From assembly GCA_022565665.1 (NCBI GenBank), contig JAIUMI010000001.1, positions 62,001-126,000 on the forward strand: 64,000 nt of DNA, written 5' to 3'. The stretch is from Glycocaulis sp. Lineage in GTDB: Bacteria; Pseudomonadota; Alphaproteobacteria; Caulobacterales; Maricaulaceae. Of this stretch, positions 34,358 to 43,497 are shown one piece after another. The notes below the pieces were generated by a model. That model was given only the letters and a program-made list of their open reading frames with translations, searched no databases and was not told the origin of the DNA. The number at the start of each line of letters is the position of its first letter. Position 1 is the stretch's first letter. Both the position numbers and the translations under genes were made by a program.

Positions 34358-34582
34358 TTAGGCCTCGTCCTCGTAAGAGAACACCTCTTCAAGCGGCTTG
34401 CCGAAGACGCGCGCCACACGGAACGCCACTTCCAGCGAAGGCGAATAGCGGCCCTGCTCCATGGCGATAACGGTCTGGCGGGTGACGCCCACCGCATCGG
34501 CGAGCTGCTGCTGCGTCATCTCGCCCGCGTGAAAGCGCTGCTCGCGGATCGAGTTGGCGATGCGCGTCTTGCCCTTGCCCAT
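34358..34582 (-). CDS. Short XRE-family regulator (module 1)
   Basis: 74 residues, almost only a helix-turn-helix domain (QLADAVGVTRQTVIAMEQGR). The ATG at 34582 is preferred to a TTG two codons upstream. It lies two bases after the stop of a four-helix membrane protein gene. The pattern RQTVIxxExGxYxPSLxxAFRxARxFGxPxExxF is shared with the regulator at 41779-41982. Short regulators of this type usually repress their own operon. Confidence 0.88.
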   Translation of the reverse strand: MGKGKTRIANSIREQRFHAGEMTQQQLADAVGVTRQTVIAMEQGRYSPSLEVAFRVARVFGKPLEEVFSYEDEA

Positions 34583-34584
34583 CC

Positions 34585-35007
34585 TCAACTCCGCCGGTAG
34601 GCGATGGCGCGCAGCACGCCCTTGACCAGTTCGGCCAATACCAGCGCACCCAGCAGCGCATTGGCGATCCAGAACGGTGCCGCCCCGGCGAGAAGCAAGG
34701 TCAGCGCGCCGAACACACCCAGCGCCAGCATGAATCCGGCGCGCGCCTCGGCCCGCGTCTCGATCAGGCGGTCACGCTCATCAGCCTCGCCCTTCTCCTT
34801 CAAATCGCGCAGCTTGAAGACCAGATGCACCACACCGATCAGCACCACCAGGCAGAGGACGAACGGGATCAGCACCCCGGCAACCGCAGCCGGAGGCGGC
34901 AGCGGGTCAGCCACCGCCATTTGCGGCATCAACCAAAGGAAATAGACCCCAAACACCAGGGTGAGCAGCGCCAGCACCGCAAGATTGCTTTTTTCGTGGA
35001 ACGACAT
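34585..35007 (-). CDS. Four-helix membrane protein, paralogue A (module 1)
   Basis: 140 residues. The start MSFHEKSNLAVL has GGAG nine bases upstream. Two membrane helices are followed by a charged segment with EADERDRLIETRAEARAGF and two further helices ending in AELVKGVLRAIAYRR. The paralogue at 35146-35568 has the same start, the DERDR motif and the same end, and even the ~45 bases around the ribosome-binding site are alike, so the pair arose by tandem duplication. Function is unknown. Confidence 0.8.
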   Translation of the reverse strand: MSFHEKSNLAVLALLTLVFGVYFLWLMPQMAVADPLPPPAAVAGVLIPFVLCLVVLIGVVHLVFKLRDLKEKGEADERDRLIETRAEARAGFMLALGVFGALTLLLAGAAPFWIANALLGALVLAELVKGVLRAIAYRRS

Positions 35008-35145
35008 GTCAAAAAACTCCGCCAAAGAGTATGAATTACATTTTTAAGCAAGATGCTGAGGCCTACCGCTCCATCCCGGCCACGGTGAGGCGCGGAGTAA
35101 CCGGACCATCCTCCAGCACATGGCAATCCATGGCTCCGGCCATTC

Positions 35146-35568
35146 CTAGCCCCGTCGATACGCGATAGCGCGAGACAAGCCCTTAGCGAGCTCGGCCGCG
35201 GCCACATAAACCAGCAAGGTATTGGCCAGCCAGAACGGCTCGGTGTCGCGTACCAGCAGCAACATCAGTCCGATCATGCCTACCATCAACACAAAGCCCC
35301 CACGTGCGTCAGCTCGCATCTCGATAGTCCGGTCCCGCTCATCTCCCGGCCCCGCCTCCTTTGGCGAGAAAACGGCCAGGATGGTCATCACAGCTACCGA
35401 GAGCACCAATGGAAGCAATGTGAGAACGAACATCAGCCCCCAGATGGCCCCGGAGGACGGAACATCATCAGACCCAGCAAACCGGGGAAACACGAAGGCA
35501 AAATACCCGCCGAACACGATCGACAGGATGACCAGCACCGCGAGATTGCTTTTCTCATGAAACGACAT
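35146..35568 (-). CDS. Four-helix membrane protein, paralogue B (module 1)
   Basis: 140 residues, starting MSFHEKSNLAVLVILSIVFG with GGAG at the same distance as in the copy downstream. The charged motif is DERDRTIEMRADARGGF and the end AELAKGLSRAIAYRRG. TTGACA on the minus strand upstream (about 35629-35634) may be a -35 element for the module. The gap of 138 bases to paralogue A contains the duplicated leader with GTAATTCATAC. Confidence 0.8.
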   Translation of the reverse strand: MSFHEKSNLAVLVILSIVFGGYFAFVFPRFAGSDDVPSSGAIWGLMFVLTLLPLVLSVAVMTILAVFSPKEAGPGDERDRTIEMRADARGGFVLMVGMIGLMLLLVRDTEPFWLANTLLVYVAAAELAKGLSRAIAYRRG

Positions 35569-35667
35569 GTCAAAAAACTCCACCAACTGGTATGAATTAC
35601 CTTACATGATGGCGTTTAGGATCACAGGGCAAGCATGTCAAGTTTTTCGTACAAGGCAGCGAAAGCC

Positions 35668-36441
35668 CTACCGCTCCATCTCTGCCACGGCGAGGCGCGC
35701 GGCGTGAGCAGGGTCGTCGTCCAGCGCACGTAGAAGCGTGCGGGCACGGGTACTGATCGCGGTATCAAGCGCGGCATCAAGGCCCTCGCGGGGTGGCAAC
35801 TCAGCCGAACGGGCAAGCTGCGCGCGGGCCGCGTCCAGATAGGCCGCCTCGCCGCTGGCCAGCAGGGCCACGGCAAAGAAATACGCGATTACCGGATCGT
35901 CCGGCGCGTTCGCAATTGCCTGGCCATAGGCCTCCATACCGTTTTCAAGACTGGCCCCGAGCGCGCGCCCGCCGCCCCTGCGCACCACCTCGAAATGCCA
36001 GGCGCCAAGCATGGCCGGTCCCCACGGATCAGCGCCGTCCAGCGCCATGGCCCGCTCGATATGGGTTTTGCCCTGCTGGGGCAGGCGGCGCATGAAGGCC
36101 CGGAACGTGCCTGTATAGCGCCCCTCAAACCCGATGCCCGCCGCCAGTCGCAAATGCGCCTCGGCGAGGCTGTCATCAGCGGCAAGCGCGGCTCTGGCAT
36201 GGGCGGAAAGACGGCCCGCCACGGCGCGGCGGTTTTCGGCCCTGTCTGCCATCAGGAGTGCCAGCGCGGCCCCGGCGGCAAAGGCCTGCGCCTCGGCGGA
36301 GGGATCGATGCTGGCGAGCGTTTCGGCGCGTTCAAACTCACCCGCCGCATACGCCTCGCGCGCACCCGGCAGATCAGCCCTTGCGGGCGCGGCTGTCGCC
36401 AGAAAAAGGATTGCAACAAGGATGAACGGCATGGAGCGCAT
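35668..36441 (-). CDS. Exported helical-repeat protein of unknown function
   Basis: 257 residues from the ATG at 36441, which has TTGGAG five bases upstream. A signal peptide (SMPFILVAILFLATAAPARA) is followed by TPR-like helices (AREAYAAGEFERAETLASID; AEAHLRLAAGIGFEGRYTG; GDPVIAY-like segments). The phrase RAMALDGADPWGPAMLGAWH fits repeat proteins that bind peptides. A periplasmic location is likely. Confidence 0.7.
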   Translation of the reverse strand: MRSMPFILVAILFLATAAPARADLPGAREAYAAGEFERAETLASIDPSAEAQAFAAGAALALLMADRAENRRAVAGRLSAHARAALAADDSLAEAHLRLAAGIGFEGRYTGTFRAFMRRLPQQGKTHIERAMALDGADPWGPAMLGAWHFEVVRRGGGRALGASLENGMEAYGQAIANAPDDPVIAYFFAVALLASGEAAYLDAARAQLARSAELPPREGLDAALDTAISTRARTLLRALDDDPAHAARLAVAEMER

Positions 36442-36480
36442 AAGCTCCAATCTAGCGTGTCTGCGTCCGGCGTGAAGTGA

Positions 36481-37374
36481 TCACGCCTCCACCGGCACCC
36501 AGATTTCCACACCGCCTTCGCCTCTCATCGGATCGAACTGCGGCCCGTAGCGCTCGAATGTGGGCGCGTCAGCGGCCACCAGCCCGGCGCGGGACAACCC
36601 ATCACCCCATATGGCCGCAATGGTGGAGGGCAGGGCCGAGACATGCCCGGAATGGGTGAACACGCCATAGTGCTGCGCCGGAACGCGCAGACGGGTGAAC
36701 TCCGCGGGCAAGCCTTCAAAATCCTTCACCTCAACGGCGCAGACATAATCGAAATGCCCCGCATCGTCGAAATTGCAGCAGACGCCATAGGCCGCATCGC
36801 CCACCTGTCCGGGCACATGGCCAATATGAGGCGCGAACCGGCCCCACTGGGCCGGAATCCCCTCATTACCCGCATAGCTGTAGCGCGCGCCCAGTCCGGC
36901 GAGTAGAAGCACCCCGCGCCTTTCCATACGCGGCGGGGCGAGGGGCGTGTCATTGGAAATCGTCATTCTGAAAGGCTCCACAAGTTCGAGACCATCAACA
37001 GTGCGCGCCTTGCGAACATCATCCGGCGTTACGCCGAACTGTTCGCGAAAAGCGCGGGTGAACGCTTCGTGGGAGCTGTAGCCGGCCTCGAAAGCCACCG
37101 AGATGATGTCGGGCGCACCTTCAGCCAAGGTGCGGGCCGCTTCGCTCAGCCGTCTTGCCCGCACATGGCGCATAAGCGGGCGGCCGGCCACTGCGCTGAA
37201 GGCGCGCAGCAGGTGGAAACGGGACGCGCCGGCAAAGGCTGCGATGGCGTCAAGATCCAGCGCATCATAAAGCCGGTTCTCAATGAACCATGATACTTTT
37301 TCCGGTAGCGTTGACCGCTCCGTCGAAGCGGGCAGGCCGGGGCAGGATGTGGCAGCGCCGGATGGCTTGGTCAT
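36481..37374 (-). CDS. AraC-family regulator with GyrI-like effector domain
   Basis: 297 residues from the ATG at 37374, eight bases after GGGAG. The N-terminal AraC domain carries two helix-turn-helix units (DLDAIAAFAGASRFHLLRAF and ISVAFEAGYSSHEAFTRAFR) and ends with the family phrase FGVTPDDVRK. The C-terminal half (RMERRGVLLLAGLGARYSY to EIWVPVEA) is a GyrI/SOUL-like small-molecule-binding domain, as in Rob and SoxS-related regulators. The ligand is unknown. It is divergent from the first esterase gene across 166 bases. Confidence 0.9.
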   Translation of the reverse strand: MTKPSGAATSCPGLPASTERSTLPEKVSWFIENRLYDALDLDAIAAFAGASRFHLLRAFSAVAGRPLMRHVRARRLSEAARTLAEGAPDIISVAFEAGYSSHEAFTRAFREQFGVTPDDVRKARTVDGLELVEPFRMTISNDTPLAPPRMERRGVLLLAGLGARYSYAGNEGIPAQWGRFAPHIGHVPGQVGDAAYGVCCNFDDAGHFDYVCAVEVKDFEGLPAEFTRLRVPAQHYGVFTHSGHVSALPSTIAAIWGDGLSRAGLVAADAPTFERYGPQFDPMRGEGGVEIWVPVEA

Positions 37375-37540
37375 GGCTATTGCTCCCATAAAGCCATGGC
37401 GTTCTGGACCGGATCGCGCACCCGCGCTTGACCGGAATTGCTGTGTCAGGCCTGAGCAGCGTCCCACGTCCCATACTGCCGGTTTGACGCATGCGCTGAC
37501 CAGCCTTTAACCTCAACGTGCAGTTGGGGGAGGACAGACA

Positions 37541-38737
37541 ATGATGATCGCAACGGCAATAGCGGCTAGCCTGCTGGCCGCACCCGATATCCCTCTTCCC
37601 AATCTACTCAATTACCCGTCCTGCGCTGACGCAGAAGCCTTCGATCCCGGAGATGATGCAGACCTCGCCCTGCGCCGCGAGATCGCGCTGGGGGCCTGCC
37701 GCCTGCCGCTTGAACTCGGCGCTGGCGATATCGAGGCCATGCTCGGCGATGAAGATTTCGCCTTCGAGATTGATGGCGATGAACTGGTGATCGCGCGGCG
37801 CGGCAGCGATCTGGTCAATGGTGTGCTCAACACCCGGCTGGCGCCTGTTGCCAGTGCCGACGGCCTGTTTGCCAGCCGTTTCCGGATGACCGGGCTGAAC
37901 GAAGGCCTGCTGACCTTCTACGTCATCTCGATGGAGGGCGACAGGATCAACATGGACGCCACCCTATCATGGCGCGGGCCCGACGCCCCGCCTATACCTG
38001 AATTCGACGATCAGCGTGAACTTGAGGGCACTTTCACGGAGACCGAGCTGTGGAGCGAGGCGCTGGGCGAAACCCGCCGCCTGCGAGTCTATCTGCCGCC
38101 CGGCCACGATCCAGCCGGCAACTACCCTGCGATGTTCTTCACCGATGGCCAGGCCGGCAATGTGGCGCGCAGGCTTGAGCCTGAGATGCAGGCAGGCCAG
38201 CTGCCTGCAATGGTGCTGATCGGCGTCCCTTCTGGCCATGCCGGGATCGTGGAGGACCGGTCCGATATCGGGGCAGACCTGCGAAACGCAGACTACCTCC
38301 CCGGAGGATCCGGCAACCTGAACCGGTTCGACGCACACTTGGTCTTCTTTGCGGACGAGCTGGTAGAGTACGCGGTCGAGCGCTGGGGTATCAGCCCCGA
38401 TCCGGCCCGGCGCGGCGTTTTCGGCTATTCCAGTGGCGCTGCCTTTTCGTTGCAGGCTGGCTTTCGACGCCCTGACCGGTTTGGCCATGCCTTCTCCATG
38501 TCCACTGGACAAGGCGCCATCAACGAAGCAGGTGCCGCGCCGGACAACGCGACCCGCTTCTACTTCACCGCAGGGCGGTATGAGAGCCACTTCATGTATA
38601 ACGCCCGCATATCAGCAGCGGCGCTCGAAGCTGCTGGCTATGAGGTCCGCTTCGAGACCTTTTCCACTGGTCACACCCGCGAGGCCGACGAAATCATGCT
38701 GATCCCGTTCCTGCGTGACGCCTTCTCCGCAGACTAA
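37541..38737 (+). CDS. Secreted alpha/beta-hydrolase, esterase family (copy 1)
   Basis: 398 residues. A short hydrophobic N-terminus ([20 protein letters not shown]) may be a signal peptide. Residues ~20-155 form a region of unknown fold with several conserved acidic stretches. The hydrolase part begins with [20 protein letters not shown], the esterase-D/Fes-like motif. The nucleophile is Ser297 in FGYSSGAAFS and a candidate histidine is in TGHTREAD near the end. It lies upstream of a close paralogue. It may hydrolyse a periplasmic ester such as a siderophore or carbohydrate ester; that is inferred from the fold only. Confidence 0.85.
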   Translation: MMIATAIAASLLAAPDIPLPNLLNYPSCADAEAFDPGDDADLALRREIALGACRLPLELGAGDIEAMLGDEDFAFEIDGDELVIARRGSDLVNGVLNTRLAPVASADGLFASRFRMTGLNEGLLTFYVISMEGDRINMDATLSWRGPDAPPIPEFDDQRELEGTFTETELWSEALGETRRLRVYLPPGHDPAGNYPAMFFTDGQAGNVARRLEPEMQAGQLPAMVLIGVPSGHAGIVEDRSDIGADLRNADYLPGGSGNLNRFDAHLVFFADELVEYAVERWGISPDPARRGVFGYSSGAAFSLQAGFRRPDRFGHAFSMSTGQGAINEAGAAPDNATRFYFTAGRYESHFMYNARISAAALEAAGYEVRFETFSTGHTREADEIMLIPFLRDAFSAD

Positions 38738-38782
38738 CCTTGGCTCAGATCCTCGCCGGCCAGCGCGCGGCGGATGAGGGTG
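38734..38782 (-). pseudogene. Remnant of lysS 3' end left by the tandem duplication
   Basis: Read on the minus strand it encodes [14 protein letters not shown] and a stop, identical to the last residues of the intact LysS at 40103. The similarity ends after GATGAGGGTG. It directly follows the first esterase gene, just as the true lysS end follows the second, with the same TAA/TAG stop overlap. Confidence 0.88.
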
Positions 38783-38900
38783 TTTGCAAGGGAAGACTGG
38801 CGCGGATTGTGGCAAGATGAGGCATTGGTCCGTCCAGACCGGTTTGACGCATGCGCTGACCAGCCTCTAACCTCAGCGTGCAAGTCAGGGAGGACACGTA

Positions 38901-40106
38901 ATGATGATCGCAACGGCAATAGCGGCCAGCCTTCTGGTTCTCTCTGACAGTCCCGATCCCGATCTGCTGGATTATCCGCACTGCTCGGCCGCAGAGGCTT
39001 TTGATCCAGCCGGCGACGCGGACCTCGCCCTGCGCCGCGAGATCGCGCTGGGAGCCTGCCGTCTGCCGCTTGAACTCGGCGCGGGCGATATCCAGGCCAT
39101 GCTCGGCGATGAAGATTTCGCGTTCGAGATCGAGGGCGAGGAACTGGTGATCGCGCGGCGCGGCAGCGGCGCGTACCGGCTGCACGGCGCGCTCAACGCC
39201 TCGCTTCCCGAGCTGGAAGGTGGCGACGGGATACACGCCGGACGGTTCCGGCTGGCAGAACTCCAGGCTGCACTACTGACCTTCTACGTCATACCGGAAG
39301 GCGCAACACAGATCTCCGTCGACATGATGCCGGAATGGGAAGGACCCGACGCGCCGCCGAAAGCGGTTGTGGAGAACGATGGCGAGATAGCGGGCGAATT
39401 GATCGCCACCGAGCTGTGGAGCGAGGCACTCGGCGAAACACGCCGCCTGCACGTCTACCTGCCGCCCGGCCACGATCCGGCTGCCAGCTATCCGGCCGTG
39501 TTCTTCGCTGACGGCGGTGTGGTCAATTATTTCGCCCGCCTGATCGAGCCGCACATCGCAGATGGAAGCCTGCCGCCCATGGTTCTGGTCGGCGCTGAGT
39601 CCGGCCAGCAGGGCATTGTGGAAGACCGCTCTGATATCGGGCGCGATCTGCGCAATGCGGACTATCTGCCGGGCGGCGCTCATGGCGTCATCCGGTTTGA
39701 TGAGCACCTGACCTTCTTTGCTGACGAGCTCGTGGAACACGCCATCGCGCATTGGGGTGTCAGCCCCGAACCGGCCTTGCGCGGCGTCTATGGCCGCTCC
39801 AGTGGCGGCGCGTTTTCATTGCAGGCGGGTTTTCGCCGTCCTGACCGGTTCGGTCACGCCTTTTCCATGTCCACGGGCCGTGGCCCGGTGCGCGAAGCCG
39901 ATGCCGCGCCGGAAAACGCCACGCGCTTCCATTTCGCCGCCGGGCTGTATGAGCCGACCTTCCTTTACAACGCCCACATCTCGGCCAATGCCCTGCAGGC
40001 AGCAGGCTATGAGGTCCGTCTGGAAGAGCTGGCCGCAGGCCATACGGCGGAAATCGACACAGTGATGCTGATCCCGTTCCTGCGTGACGCCCTCTCCGCA
40101 GACTAA
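38901..40106 (+). CDS. Secreted alpha/beta-hydrolase, esterase family (copy 2)
   Basis: 401 residues, aligned with copy 1 throughout. The signal-like start [20 protein letters not shown] and the [20 protein letters not shown] block are nearly the same. The nucleophile is Ser300 in [10 protein letters not shown], and AAGHTAEID holds the candidate histidine. The middle part differs most (residues ~85-160), which suggests different substrates. Its stop overlaps the stop of the convergent lysS. Confidence 0.85.
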   Translation: MMIATAIAASLLVLSDSPDPDLLDYPHCSAAEAFDPAGDADLALRREIALGACRLPLELGAGDIQAMLGDEDFAFEIEGEELVIARRGSGAYRLHGALNASLPELEGGDGIHAGRFRLAELQAALLTFYVIPEGATQISVDMMPEWEGPDAPPKAVVENDGEIAGELIATELWSEALGETRRLHVYLPPGHDPAASYPAVFFADGGVVNYFARLIEPHIADGSLPPMVLVGAESGQQGIVEDRSDIGRDLRNADYLPGGAHGVIRFDEHLTFFADELVEHAIAHWGVSPEPALRGVYGRSSGGAFSLQAGFRRPDRFGHAFSMSTGRGPVREADAAPENATRFHFAAGLYEPTFLYNAHISANALQAAGYEVRLEELAAGHTAEIDTVMLIPFLRDALSAD

Positions 40107-41698
40107 CCCTGGCTCAGATCCTCGCCGGCCAGCGCGCGGCGGATGAGGGTGATGGTGCGCGGCAGGCCGTAGATAGCGGCAAATCCGCCAAAGCGGGGGC
40201 CCTGAGACTGGCCCAGCAGCACTTCATAAAGCGCCTGGAACCAGTCTCGCAGCTGCTCAAAGCCCGCATCCTTGCCGGCGGAGTAAACCTCGGTCTGGAT
40301 CAGCTCCGCATCGCGTTCATCCGGTGACAGCGCCCCCAGGCGCGCCAGCAACCCCTCAAGCCCTGCCCGCTCCTGCTCTGATGGTGCGCGGTAGGATTTG
40401 GCCGGTTTGACGAAGTCCTCGTAATAGCGGATCGCATAGTCGGCCAGCCGGTCGAGGAAGGGTTCGCTTGCCGGGCTTGCGTCCGGCGCATAACGGCCGA
40501 TAAAGCCCCACAGCGTCTCCTTGCTCGACGCATTGGCCGCCGAGACGAGGTTCAGCATCAGCGCAAAGGAAATATCCGCACCCGGCGCGGGCGGATTGCC
40601 GGAATGGATGTGCCAGACCGGGTTCTCGATGCGCTTGTCAGCGTCCTGTCCCTGATAGCCGGCAAGATGCTGGCGGTATTCGTCCACGGCCTTGGGGATC
40701 ACATCGAAATAGAGCCGCTTTGCGGTTTTGGGCTTCTGGAACATGTAGAGCGACAGGCTCTCGGCGGGCGCATAGCGCAGCCATTCCTCCACCGCGATGC
40801 CATTGCCCTTGGTCTTGGAGATTTTCTCGCCCACCTGATCAAGGAAGAGCTCGTAGCAGAACTGCACGGGCGGCTCGGCGCCGAGAATCCGGCAGATGCG
40901 CGAATAGATGGCGCCATTGACCTGATGGTCCTTGCCATACATCTCGAAATCGACGCCGAGCGCGGCCCAGCGCATGCCGAAATCCGGCTTCCATTGCAGC
41001 TTGGTATTGCCGCCGGTGACAGGCAAGGTCAGCTCCTCGCCATCCTCGTCATCAAACGTGATCGTGCCTGCCTTCGCATCGATCGCCTTCATCGGCACGT
41101 AGAGCACGCGGCCCGTCTTGGGGCTTATGGGCAGGAAGGGGCTGTAGGTGGCGCGGCGCTCCTCACCCAAGGTGGGGAGCATCACCTTCATGATGTCGTC
41201 ATAGCGCTCCAGCGCCCTAACAAGCATCGGGTCATAGGCGCCCGAACGGTAAAGCTCTGTTGCAGAGAGGAATTCGTATTCAAAGCCGAACCCGTCGAGG
41301 AACGCACGCAGGCGGGCATTGTTGTGATGGCCAAAGCTCTCATGCGTCCCGAACGGGTCTGGCACATCGGTCAGCGGAAGCTGCAGATGGGTTTCTAGCT
41401 TTTCCGGGTTCGGGATATTGCCCGGCACTTTGCGCATCCCGTCCATATCGTCAGAGACGCAGATGAGCCGGGTCGGGATGTTCCCATCGGTCAGCACCTC
41501 GAAGGCATGGCGCACCATGGTGGTGCGCACCACCTCGCCGAACGTGCCGATATGCGGCAGGCCGGACGGGCCATAGCCGGTCTCGAAGACCACGGGCTTT
41601 GTGCTGTCGCCGCGCTTTTCCACACGTTTGAGAAGTTCCCGCGCGAGCTCGAACGGCCAGGCTTTGGCGTTGGCGGCAAGGGCGGAATACTCGCTCAT
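40103..41698 (-). CDS. lysS: Lysyl-tRNA synthetase, class I
   Basis: 531 residues. It charges tRNA-Lys with lysine. Class I motifs are present: [14 protein letters not shown] near residue 43 (HIGH-like) and [10 protein letters not shown] (KMSKS-like) near residue 295. This archaeal-type enzyme replaces the class II LysRS in many alphaproteobacteria. The start [16 protein letters not shown] is normal. The gene is upstream-adjacent to the second XRE module but separate from it. Confidence 0.95.
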   Translation of the reverse strand: MSEYSALAANAKAWPFELARELLKRVEKRGDSTKPVVFETGYGPSGLPHIGTFGEVVRTTMVRHAFEVLTDGNIPTRLICVSDDMDGMRKVPGNIPNPEKLETHLQLPLTDVPDPFGTHESFGHHNNARLRAFLDGFGFEYEFLSATELYRSGAYDPMLVRALERYDDIMKVMLPTLGEERRATYSPFLPISPKTGRVLYVPMKAIDAKAGTITFDDEDGEELTLPVTGGNTKLQWKPDFGMRWAALGVDFEMYGKDHQVNGAIYSRICRILGAEPPVQFCYELFLDQVGEKISKTKGNGIAVEEWLRYAPAESLSLYMFQKPKTAKRLYFDVIPKAVDEYRQHLAGYQGQDADKRIENPVWHIHSGNPPAPGADISFALMLNLVSAANASSKETLWGFIGRYAPDASPASEPFLDRLADYAIRYYEDFVKPAKSYRAPSEQERAGLEGLLARLGALSPDERDAELIQTEVYSAGKDAGFEQLRDWFQALYEVLLGQSQGPRFGGFAAIYGLPRTITLIRRALAGEDLSQG

Positions 41699-41778
41699 CG
41701 GGCTGTCATGTCCATTCTGTCAGCAGGGATGGGCTGGCAGGTAGACTTAGCAGGCGGGCGCGTCAATGGAGGCAGGCG

Positions 41779-41982
41779 CTAGCCTGCCTCATGGCCGTCA
41801 TCGAAAATCGCCTCGATGGGCTCCCCGAACAGGCGTGCAATGCGGAAGGCCAGCGGCAGGGACGGATCATACTTGCCGTTCTCAAGAGAGATCACGGTCT
41901 GGCGTGAGACATCCAGCTGCTCGGCGAGATGCGCCTGACTCCAGCCGCGTATCCCGCGCAGTTCCTTCAAGCGGTTCTTCAT
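41779..41982 (-). CDS. Short XRE-family regulator (module 2)
   Basis: 67 residues: MKNRLKELRGIRGWSQAHLA and QLDVSRQTVISLENGKYDPS form a helix-turn-helix of the small XRE type, ending in FGEPIEAIFDDGHEAG. Its start overlaps the stop of the preceding membrane protein by four bases. It closely resembles the regulator of module 1. The paired palindromes at 43336-43374 upstream of the module are the best candidates for its binding sites. Confidence 0.88.
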   Translation of the reverse strand: MKNRLKELRGIRGWSQAHLAEQLDVSRQTVISLENGKYDPSLPLAFRIARLFGEPIEAIFDDGHEAG

Positions 41983-42605
41983 GCGTATCGCCGGGTCAGG
42001 AAGGCGGATACAACCGCGTAAACTATGGCGAAGGCGGGGAATAGATAGATTTCAGCCACGCCCGGCAGGTCCGAATGCATGGCCAGAAGGCCCCACACCG
42101 TTACCGCCAGCAGGACGGCCCCTGCGGATACGGCCGTGGACAGGATCATCAAATGGCGGATCATCTCGTCACTTTCCCGGATGACATAGATCCAGACCAC
42201 CACCCAGCCGGCGAGAAACCCGATGGGCAGGCTTTGCAGGAACCCTTTGAAGAACCCGTCCAGCCCCGGAACGTAAAGAGCCGATACCAGAACCGTGGCC
42301 GCGTAGCCGAGCCCCATGCCGGCCTGCACCGGGATGGTGCGGATGGCGCTGAGATCATGGCGGGGCGGGCGCGGGGCATTGGCCGCCGTGTTGGCGATAT
42401 GATTCTCACGCGCCCAGAGCAGGAAACAGATCACCATGGCCGCCGCCGTCCCGCCGATCACCGGCCAGTCACCTCCCCCGCTTGCCAGTTCGAAGGCAAA
42501 AGCGATGAACAGGCCGATAGTCAGGAAGAGCAGGGCGAGGGCCGTGAGGCCATTGGCCCTAAGCGGGTGGCGTATGCGCGCTTTCTGACTGTCTGGGGAG
42601 GTCAT
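41979..42605 (-). CDS. Membrane protein of unknown function, about six helices (module 2)
   Basis: 208 residues from the ATG at 42605. Two N-terminal helices (ALALLFLTIGLFIAFAFELA; VIGGTAAAMVICFLLWARE) precede a second unit with two helices, a charged motif RESDEMIRHLMILSTAVSAG and two more helices ending AFLTRRYA. The second half has the same order as the four-helix proteins of module 1. Function is unknown. Confidence 0.75.
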   Translation of the reverse strand: MTSPDSQKARIRHPLRANGLTALALLFLTIGLFIAFAFELASGGGDWPVIGGTAAAMVICFLLWARENHIANTAANAPRPPRHDLSAIRTIPVQAGMGLGYAATVLVSALYVPGLDGFFKGFLQSLPIGFLAGWVVVWIYVIRESDEMIRHLMILSTAVSAGAVLLAVTVWGLLAMHSDLPGVAEIYLFPAFAIVYAVVSAFLTRRYA

Positions 42606-42628
42606 GGGATACCTTTGCGCATCTGTGC

Positions 42629-43048
42629 CTAGCGGTAATGCTGGCTGACGAAGAAGAGCGAGAGATAATAGCCGGGCACCGCGATCAGCACCGAGAAGAT
42701 CGGCTCGAACCGCACGATGGGCAGCAGGACCGAGGCAAAGCCCCAGCTGAACACCACCATCACCGCCGCCCCGAGCCCGATCGCCCAGGACATGATGTGA
42801 ATGCGCTGCTGCAACTCGTCGAGCGAGCGGATCAGCATGATCGTCTCGTAGCTCGCCGCCATGACGAACCCCACACATAGCAGCACCATGGCGAGGTTCA
42901 GGGCGAAGCGTTCCGGATCCCCGCCGCCTACCGCGTAGAACACGGCAAAGGCCGTCATCATCAGGACGAACATCGTCATGGTGCGCCAGATATAGCGCCG
43001 GCGCGCAGAGGGCGGGGCGGAATAGGTTTCCGGAACGAGATTGATCAT
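42629..43048 (-). CDS. Four-helix membrane protein (module 2)
   Basis: 139 residues from the ATG at 43048. After a basic N-terminus (SARRRYIWRT) come two helices, the charged segment RSLDELQQRIHIMSWAIGLG and two further helices ending in FVSQHYR. It has the same topology as the module 1 proteins. It lies 6 bases after the preceding small gene and 23 bases before the next one. Confidence 0.75.
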   Translation of the reverse strand: MINLVPETYSAPPSARRRYIWRTMTMFVLMMTAFAVFYAVGGGDPERFALNLAMVLLCVGFVMAASYETIMLIRSLDELQQRIHIMSWAIGLGAAVMVVFSWGFASVLLPIVRFEPIFSVLIAVPGYYLSLFFVSQHYR

Positions 43049-43054
43049 GGGCAA

Positions 43055-43321
43055 TCAGGCCTTTTCGGGCTCACCACGGCTTCGGCCGCCAGTAAACAGT
43101 CTGATCAGCCAATGGCGGTTCGCAAACGCTGTCCAGCCGAGAACAAGAGCGGTCAGCCAGAACAGTGCCTCGGTCGCCAGCGCTGCCGCAATCAGCGCTA
43201 GCACAAACACTGCTCTGGGCGCGTCCAAAAAATAGGCCGCCCCCACGCCCGTCCAGGCCAGCAGCGATGCCACAAGCGCAACACCCAGAAGGCCCGCGCG
43301 CAGTTTGGAACTGAAGGTCAT
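43055..43321 (-). CDS. Small two-to-three-helix membrane protein, first gene of module 2
   Basis: 88 residues with hydrophobic segments LLGVALVASLLAWTGVGAAY and VFVLALIAAALATEALFWLT, ending in a basic/polar tail (GGRSRGEPEKA). It is the promoter-proximal gene of the module, starting 14 bases downstream of the palindromic operator. No family recognised. Confidence 0.72.
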   Translation of the reverse strand: MTFSSKLRAGLLGVALVASLLAWTGVGAAYFLDAPRAVFVLALIAAALATEALFWLTALVLGWTAFANRHWLIRLFTGGRSRGEPEKA

Positions 43322-43335
43322 GTCTTACCTCTTTC

Positions 43336-43374
43336 GTAAAGCGTGCTTTACGTATGGAGTAAAGCTAGCTTGAC
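43336..43374 (-). promoter_or_regulatory. Two operator-like palindromes upstream of module 2
   Basis: Site 1 at 43336-43351 is GTAAAGC-GT-GCTTTAC, a perfect 7-base inverted repeat. Site 2 at 43359-43374 is GTAAAGC-TA-GCTTGAC, one mismatch. Centres are 23 bases apart, about two helix turns. A TTGACG on the minus strand next to site 2 may be the -35. They probably bind the module's XRE regulator. Confidence 0.75.
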
Positions 43375-43432
43375 GTCAAGGGTGTTTGACAAATTTTCTG
43401 CGGTGGGGGGTGGAATGGGTGCGGGCGCTATC

Positions 43433-43473
43433 AAAAAAAAAAAAAGCCGGGCCCCTTTCGGAGCCCGGGCTTT
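43433..43473 (-). terminator. Rho-independent terminator after the peroxiredoxin gene
   Basis: Read on the minus strand: a GC-rich stem AAGCCCGGGCTCC / GGGGCCCGGCTT with a GAAA loop (one bulge), then thirteen consecutive T. It lies 25 bases behind the peroxiredoxin stop codon. Confidence 0.92.
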
Positions 43474-43497
43474 CCGGTATTCGTGCGATGAAACCGC

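Larger units (their letters stand above)
37479..40151. repeat. Tandem duplication: esterase gene plus leader and lysS tail
   Basis: Unit 1 spans about 37479-38782 and unit 2 about 38839-40151. Both begin at CCGGTTTGACGCATGCGCTGACC upstream of an esterase gene, in which TTGACG with TAACCT 18 bases on looks like a promoter, and both end with the same ~45 bases from the end of lysS. Coding copies have diverged, so the event is not recent. Confidence 0.85.

Noticed and set aside
36471..36489. GGCGTGA/TCACGCC hairpin as terminator
   Set aside because: No T-run on either side, and it overlaps the AraC stop codon.
38745..39236. 163-residue minus-strand frame over the second esterase start
   Set aside because: It is a fusion of antisense sequence and the lysS remnant, not a gene.
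43433..43445. Run of thirteen A as a possible slippery site or sequencing artefact
   Set aside because: It is the T-tract of the peroxiredoxin terminator on the minus strand.
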